This document shows positions 59,426 through 64,000 of a DNA stretch of 64,000 nt, piece by piece; the first letter of the stretch is position 1; every line of letters begins with the position of its first letter. The DNA is from Buddleja alternifolia (Eukaryota; Streptophyta; Magnoliopsida; Lamiales; Scrophulariaceae). The notes under the pieces were generated by a model. The model did not search any database. It was given only the letters and a program-made list of their open reading frames with translations, and was not told the origin of the DNA. Position numbers and translations under genes: made by a program. The stretch lies in the NCBI GenBank assembly GCA_019426215.1, contig CM033402.1, forward strand, positions 22,888,104 through 22,952,103. The letters are read 5' to 3'.

Positions 59426-60499
59426 TTCTTCGCTTTCAGTCGAGCTAATGACTCTAAACTAGCGCTTCTTGGGAGGCAACCCATGTTTTCTTTCCGTTTC
59501 CTTTTCTTTTTCCCTTATTATTCCGTTTGTTGCTTTATTTTCTAACCTTACATCTTTGTTAGTTTGTGTTTTAAGTGTTTTGTCTATTCCCTTTTGAAAC
59601 AGGAAATGAAATTGGTTACAAAACTATTCAGAACTGCGCGCCCAAGCGCCGAGAAATCAGGCGCCTAGGCGCCCGATTCTGAAAGGGGCGCCCAAGCGCC
59701 GAGAAATCAGGCGCCTAGGCGCCCGATTCTGAAAGGGGCGCCCAAGCGCCGAGAAATCAGGCGCCTAGGCGCCCGATTCTGAAAGGGGCACCCAAGCGCC
59801 GAACAACGCCCGCCTAGGAGCGGGCATTACCACCCAAAGGAATCCAGGTAAGCTGTGTCGCGCGCCTAGGCGCCCAAACACGCGCGCCTAGGCGCCCGAT
59901 TCTGAATTTAACACATATGTGGGTCAAAACGGTCAAAATTCTCCCAAAATCTTCATAACTCCTCTCCCACGCGATTTCCGGCGATTTCCTCACCATTTCC
60001 GGCCATTTCCACCGTATTTCACCGCCACTTTCCATCAACATAATTCGTTGCACAAGAGGCTCTTCTTTCACATCGACTCGGTGCGAAAATTTTGGGGATA
60101 AAAGGTGAGTTTTGGCTTTACCCTTCTTCCATTTCCGATTCATAGCCGACGAGTAGGTGCCTTGCGTTATATATTGAGGATTAATTGGGGCATTGGCCGA
60201 TTGTAGATTGAATTTTTTGTTGTTATTGCATTTGAGAGCTTGAAATTGAATTTGTGGGTTGAAATTGAATTTGTGGGTTGTAATAAAAAATTGGGGGTTG
60301 ATGTTGTTGAATTGGATGGTCTATTGTTGCTAAATCCGTGGGTTGTTATCAATTTGTGGGTTGAAATTGAATTTGTGGATTGTTGCCAAGTGTGGGTTGC
60401 TCTGATTTTGGTGTGTGTTGGGCGTTGAAGATTGTTGTATTTGGTTGGTTGCATTTGGGTTGATTTGAGTAGTTAAGAAGTTGATAATTGTTGTTGCAA
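59426..60499 (+). other. Spacer between pol and the third ORF of Athila
   Basis: No gene. It holds the palindromic 50-bp repeats (59638-59894), then 240 bp with pyrimidine-rich patches and CGATTTCCGG-type sequence, and then a GT-rich stretch with a 20-bp minisatellite containing GAAATTGAATTTGTGGGTTG (60241-60380). A splice acceptor for a subgenomic third-ORF RNA could lie here, but I cannot fix one. Confidence 0.6.
59638..59894. repeat. 50-bp tandem repeats carrying paired CGCC palindromes
   Basis: Three near-identical 50-bp units start at 59638, 59688 and 59738, plus a diverged fourth at 59788. Each holds GCGCCCAAGCGCC and GGCGCCTAGGCGCC. Motif starts fall at 59639, 59662, 59689, 59712, 59739 and 59762, intervals alternating 23 and 27 bp. 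Two more CGCCTAGGCG copies lie at 59863 and 59885. Confidence 0.95.
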
Positions 60500-61806
60500 A
60501 TGACGAGAACTACCAACAGACCGTCCAAGGGTAAGAAAAAAGTGGGTGAGGGTTCCTCTAATGAGCCCGAGACTCCCGATAATACCCGTTTTGAAAACCC
60601 CCAAGTCCAAATTATGTGTCAGAGTTTGAGCACCCCCGCACCCTTATTAAGGAGCACTATTTAACCACCCGGGGACAGCCCTCTGTGCACGAATTGATAC
60701 AATTTCATCGCTTACAGTTTTTCTGTCAAAAGCCCGAGGCCATTCATCTTCCTTGGGTTCTGGAATTCTTCAGCTCCGGGGTTTATGATGAGATTGAGAC
60801 ACGAGGATGGCTGGGGACTACCCTTTTGGTCCGGGGCAAACATGTCAATTATGAGTTGAGACAGATTAGGGAGAGCATAGGCACCCCGACCCCTCAGACA
60901 TGCGAGTTCACCACTCTTTACAATGCAGGGCGCCTCCGAGTTAGCCTGTCGGATATTTTGCAGGTTATTGGCCGAGAGGGGTGGGAATGGGTACCCGGAG
61001 AAGCTCATGTCCCCCGTAGGGCTCTATTACCCGAGGCTGCTTTCTGGCTCGACTTCATCCGATTCAATTTAATGCCGAGTACCAATCGATCAGAGGCAAA
61101 CAAGGAACGGGCCACCCTCATCTACGCTATTATGTCCAAGAAAGCTGTGGACTTTGCCCGGGTAATCCACAAGTCTTTGACGGACCACTTTAGGAAGTTG
61201 AAGAATGAGTTAGGGCCATTGATTAACAAAGAATTGGCTAAGCAAAAGGGAGAAGGTCCCACTCGGAAGATTCCCATCATTCTCCCGTCACTGATCACAG
61301 CTTTATGCAAGGCGGCTAAGGTTCCCACATTTCCTTTGGAGCGTACTGAGCTTCCTGGTTCTTATCTCACCGTGGTAGATGACGACTCCCAGGCTCCTCC
61401 ACCACCAGCTACTTCAAAGAGGCCTCGCCCGTCTTCATCCCAGTCTACTAGCTCCCCACAGTTTCCACCTATGGATGCCGCCGCCATTAGACAATTAAAG
61501 GATGAATTGAGGGAGGAGTTGCGAGATGAGATGAGGGTGGTCATGTCCGACACTTGTGCTTATTTCCGTCAGCTTTTTGTAGAGCATGATGCGTTTGTCG
61601 GTTGGGGGCCGTTTGATTATTCTGCTCCTCCACCTTACCCGCACCCCCCGCCTCAGCAGCCCGCAGATATGCACGAGTCAGGTGCTCTCGTTCCTGACGG
61701 AGGTGATGATGAGGCTCATAATGATGAGGGTAGCCCGTTGATTGATTTGGATGATCTCGGCGGCGAGGATGAGGATTACATTGACCGTTTTGGCACCACC
61801 GATTAG
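60500..61806 (+). pseudogene. Athila third ORF with a plant-retroelement domain, frameshifted
   Basis: An ATG at 60500 opens MTRTTNRPSKGKKKVGEGSS. About 115 bases later, in an A-rich stretch near 60608-60612, one base appears to be missing, and the main frame runs from about 60616 to 61806. Its core (LVRGKHVNYELRQIRESIG, then PEAAFWLDFIRFNLMPSTNR and AIMSKKAVDFARVIHKSL) follows the pattern of the putative plant transposon protein family (PF20167). The C-terminus has a charged helix (QLKDELREELRDEMRVVM), Pro-rich and acidic stretches. There is no signal peptide or transmembrane helix. Role unknown. Confidence 0.8.
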
Positions 61807-63433
61807 GCTTATCTTGTTTTATTTCCATGCATGTTTCTTTTTATTTTTGGATATCTTTTGTTGGGATGTTGGATATTTTATGTTTTATGTTTGGATGCTT
61901 GATGTTTTCCTTCCATGCATGTTTCTCATTTTTTTTTGTTTATCTCGTTTTGTTTTATTCTATTCTATCCAATGTTTGATGCTCTGTATGGCTAGCATTT
62001 GTTTACCTATGTAGTGATCGACACAGTGATTGCCATCCGTGGACTTGATTGCCTTAAGTGGACTCGGGTTTGCTTTTCAGCTTCCCTATGGTGACGTGTA
62101 CTTTGCCCTTTTCTTTTTCAAACATTGGGGACAATGTTCATGATAAGTGTGGGGGGTATACTAGATCCATTATAGTCATGTTGATTCATGTTTTACATAT
62201 TTCGGTCCAAGTTTGGTCAAGTTTGGGGGGTGCTGTACCTCTACATGTGAAATGTGTGCAATTTTAATTTATTTTTTTGGATAGAATTTCAACCCTTCAC
62301 TTGAGGCATTGAGTATGGTTAATTTGAATACATGGTATGTTTTCTCTATCAATTTGGTTTTTAATGGCTATACACATCGTTCCTTGCTTATGGGATCCTA
62401 ACTAGACTAGATTAACCTTAAGATGATTCACATATGCACCTAAATCGAAGGTAGAGGAGTTGAGTGGGCAATCATTTTGAAACACTTAAAGGCTTGATCC
62501 CGGAAATATCAACTTAGAATTTTCACATGTGTTATGAGTTGAGAACGTTAACTTCGTGTGCTTAATAATAATAAAAAGAGGTTGAACATTGGTATGACTG
62601 AAAAAAGTCAGGCTTAATAGATACTGGGGGCGAAGAGCACCATGCCTAGAATACTGTACTATTTTGCTAATTTGAGCTAAGCTCAAGCCAATGCAAGTGT
62701 TAAGTGAATAAGGACCTAGTTTGATTTTGTGGCCTTTGACACTCGAGTGATTAAGCCCTTAGGAATGTCTCCACATTTGATACCCTAAAGCCATCTGGTT
62801 TAGGAGTTATTGGCCTAAAACTCGTTACACGGGTGTCATAGAAAGCCTAAGAGGATCAAACATTGCACATGGTCTAGCCTCTAATGTTTCGAGTTGAAAG
62901 TGCATAAGATAAATCCGAAAGTGGAATGAAGTGATAAATTTTTAAGTGGCTATGAAGTTGTATTCAATTCTCGTACCATGTGAATAATCAAAAGTTGATA
63001 AATATGGGGTTAATGTTTGAAAAGTGGTAAGAATGCCACTTGACTATAATACTTGAGATTTATTACACTACACCCTTAGGATGATCTTTTCAATGTTAAG
63101 GCGTAACATGAGCAAATGTGTGATGTGTATATATTTGTAATATGAGCTTAAACAGATGAATTCATACCATTGTGTGCTATTAATCATTGTAATTTACGTT
63201 GAGTGATCGGGGTTGAAAATCTTTCGATTTTGTGGGTATATCGTCTGCAAACCCTCACGAGACTATAACTCGTCCTTTGAGGTAACTCAAAGGTTCAAAG
63301 GCTTGTTGCATTCGCTAAATGCAACCGTTTACTCCACGAAAGTGAGTTAGGTAGTTTTCTTTTTGTTTCTCTCTTTGATTGATGATGTTTCCTTATCTTA
63401 GAACTCTTATTGCTCGAGGACGAGCAATTGATA
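61807..63433 (+). other. Long 3' untranslated region of Athila
   Basis: 1.6 kb without coding potential between the third ORF and the 3' LTR. A stretch near 62124-62158 (ACATTGGGGACAATGTTCAT, then AGTGTGGGGGGT) is typical of Athila elements and may be an internal polypurine tract. Another G-rich run lies at 62223-62230. Confidence 0.65.
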
Positions 63434-63446
63434 AGTGTGGGGGTGT
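63434..63446 (+). promoter_or_regulatory. Athila polypurine tract
   Basis: The G-rich AGTGTGGGGGTGT directly precedes the 3' LTR and is the expected plus-strand primer. Confidence 0.8.
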
Positions 63447-64000
63447 TGATAAGAGGCATTTTTACGTGTTTTTAAGCCCCTTTGCATTTATGTCTTAGGT
63501 TCATTTATCGCTTGATTCTTGCCACATGTGCGTTTAATTCGTGCATTAAGTGATTTCAGGTCTTAAATGGATACAATCAAAGAACGGGATGAAAAATGAC
63601 GTATAAAACAAGTTTAGGCCAAATTGCTATGCACCCCTACGCCTAGGCGCCATCTTGCCCACGCCTGGGCGCCGTATCTGCACCAGTTTCCACGTTCGAG
63701 CGATATTTTCTTATTTTTAGATACTGAATTGGATGAAGTTTCCTTCTACAAAGTTGTAGAACTATGTGTTAGATTCAAATGAGGACTTGAATCATCCAAA
63801 TGGGAGTTTTTTGGAGAGAGTTATGAAGGAAATACAATTACTGCGCCAGACAGAGGCAAATACTCCCAACATTCTGATTTGGGCGCCCGAGCGCCATAAA
63901 TCCCGCGCCTAGGCGTGGCCACATCCGAGATTTGATTCCTTTCAGCCAAAAGATCATCATTTGATGGGGGAATGGAACATTTAAAGCCAAAAGGTCATCA
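63447..64000 (+). mobile_element. Athila 3' LTR, first 554 bp
   Basis: Starts TGATAAGAGGCATTTTTACG and is cut by the window end. It aligns without gaps to 52112-52665, with 8 substitutions by eye. It carries the same four palindromes as the 5' LTR. Confidence 0.95.

Larger units (their letters stand above)
52112..64000 (+). mobile_element. Athila-like Ty3/gypsy retrotransposon, young, runs off the window
   Basis: Order: 5' LTR, tRNA-Asp type primer site, gag, protease, RT, RNase H, integrase, spacer with palindromic repeats, third ORF, long 3' untranslated region, polypurine tract, first 554 bp of the 3' LTR. The bases before it (GTCCC, 52107-52111) should be its target duplication, but the right flank lies outside. 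The visible 3' LTR differs from the 5' LTR at 8 of 554 positions with no indel, by eye. Three coding lesions are seen: a stop in gag, a frameshift in RT and a frameshift in ORF3. Confidence 0.95.

Noticed and set aside
59638..59820. Regular 50-bp repeats that might suggest a CRISPR array
   Set aside because: The units are contiguous tandem repeats without unique spacers, in a plant retrotransposon with no cas genes.
60616..61806. Possible host extensin- or formin-like gene, because of the Pro-rich C-terminus
   Set aside because: Its position between pol and the 3' LTR and its plant-retroelement domain make it the element's own third ORF.

Overview
The window is plant nuclear DNA made almost entirely of nested LTR retrotransposons. 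I see no host protein gene, tRNA, rRNA or CRISPR array. The Ty1/copia and Ty3/gypsy lineages present (SIRE-like copia, Athila-like, Tat-like and chromovirus-like gypsy), the tRNA-Met and tRNA-Asp type primer sites, and the AT-rich solo LTRs point to a flowering plant, probably a eudicot, in repeat-rich heterochromatin. The species cannot be named from this sequence alone.

Layout. 1-1157 is the 3' half of a family-B LTR inserted in a broken SIRE-like copia pol (1158-3400, minus). 3436-8485 is a plus-strand copia pol remnant (family C), split by a 3.2-kb gypsy-type solo LTR (4608-7783, TSD ATAAA). Its 3' LTR (8486-11481) is itself split by a SIRE solo LTR (9722-11219). From 11482 to 32465 lies a minus-strand family-C array of the form LTR-internal-LTR-internal-LTR. 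It is interrupted by a family-B solo LTR (12358-14441, TSD TAAAT) and by a SIRE deletion derivative (18568-25994, TSD TGAAG), which in turn carries another B solo LTR (18575-20692). 32466-33710 is the start of a chromovirus-like gypsy (LTR, primer site, gag). 33716-49125 is a 15.4-kb SIRE-like copia (minus, TSD ACTCA) with gag, pol and a very long third ORF. A MITE sits in its gag-protease region and an Athila-like solo LTR in its third ORF. 49131-51290 holds no recognisable gene. 51291-52111 is the 5' end of a Tat-like gypsy, cut 138 bases into gag by a young Athila-like gypsy that runs from 52112 past the window end.

How the parts work together. Each element carries, or once carried, LTR promoters, a primer site, gag (capsid), pol (protease, integrase, reverse transcriptase, RNase H) and a polypurine tract. 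The SIRE and Athila elements also have a third ORF after pol, and both third ORFs appear to contain the same plant-retroelement domain. All coding regions contain stops or frameshifts. The Athila copy is the least damaged: three visible lesions, and 8 mismatches in the 554 bp of LTR that can be compared.

The most unusual signal is a set of regularly spaced short GC-rich palindromes. In the Athila element CGCCTAGGCG-type motifs occur in the LTRs, in the gag linker (in frame) and in the pol-ORF3 spacer. A separate Athila-type solo LTR has a different core, AACGCCGCGGCGTT, in nearly the same alternating 23/27-28 bp layout.
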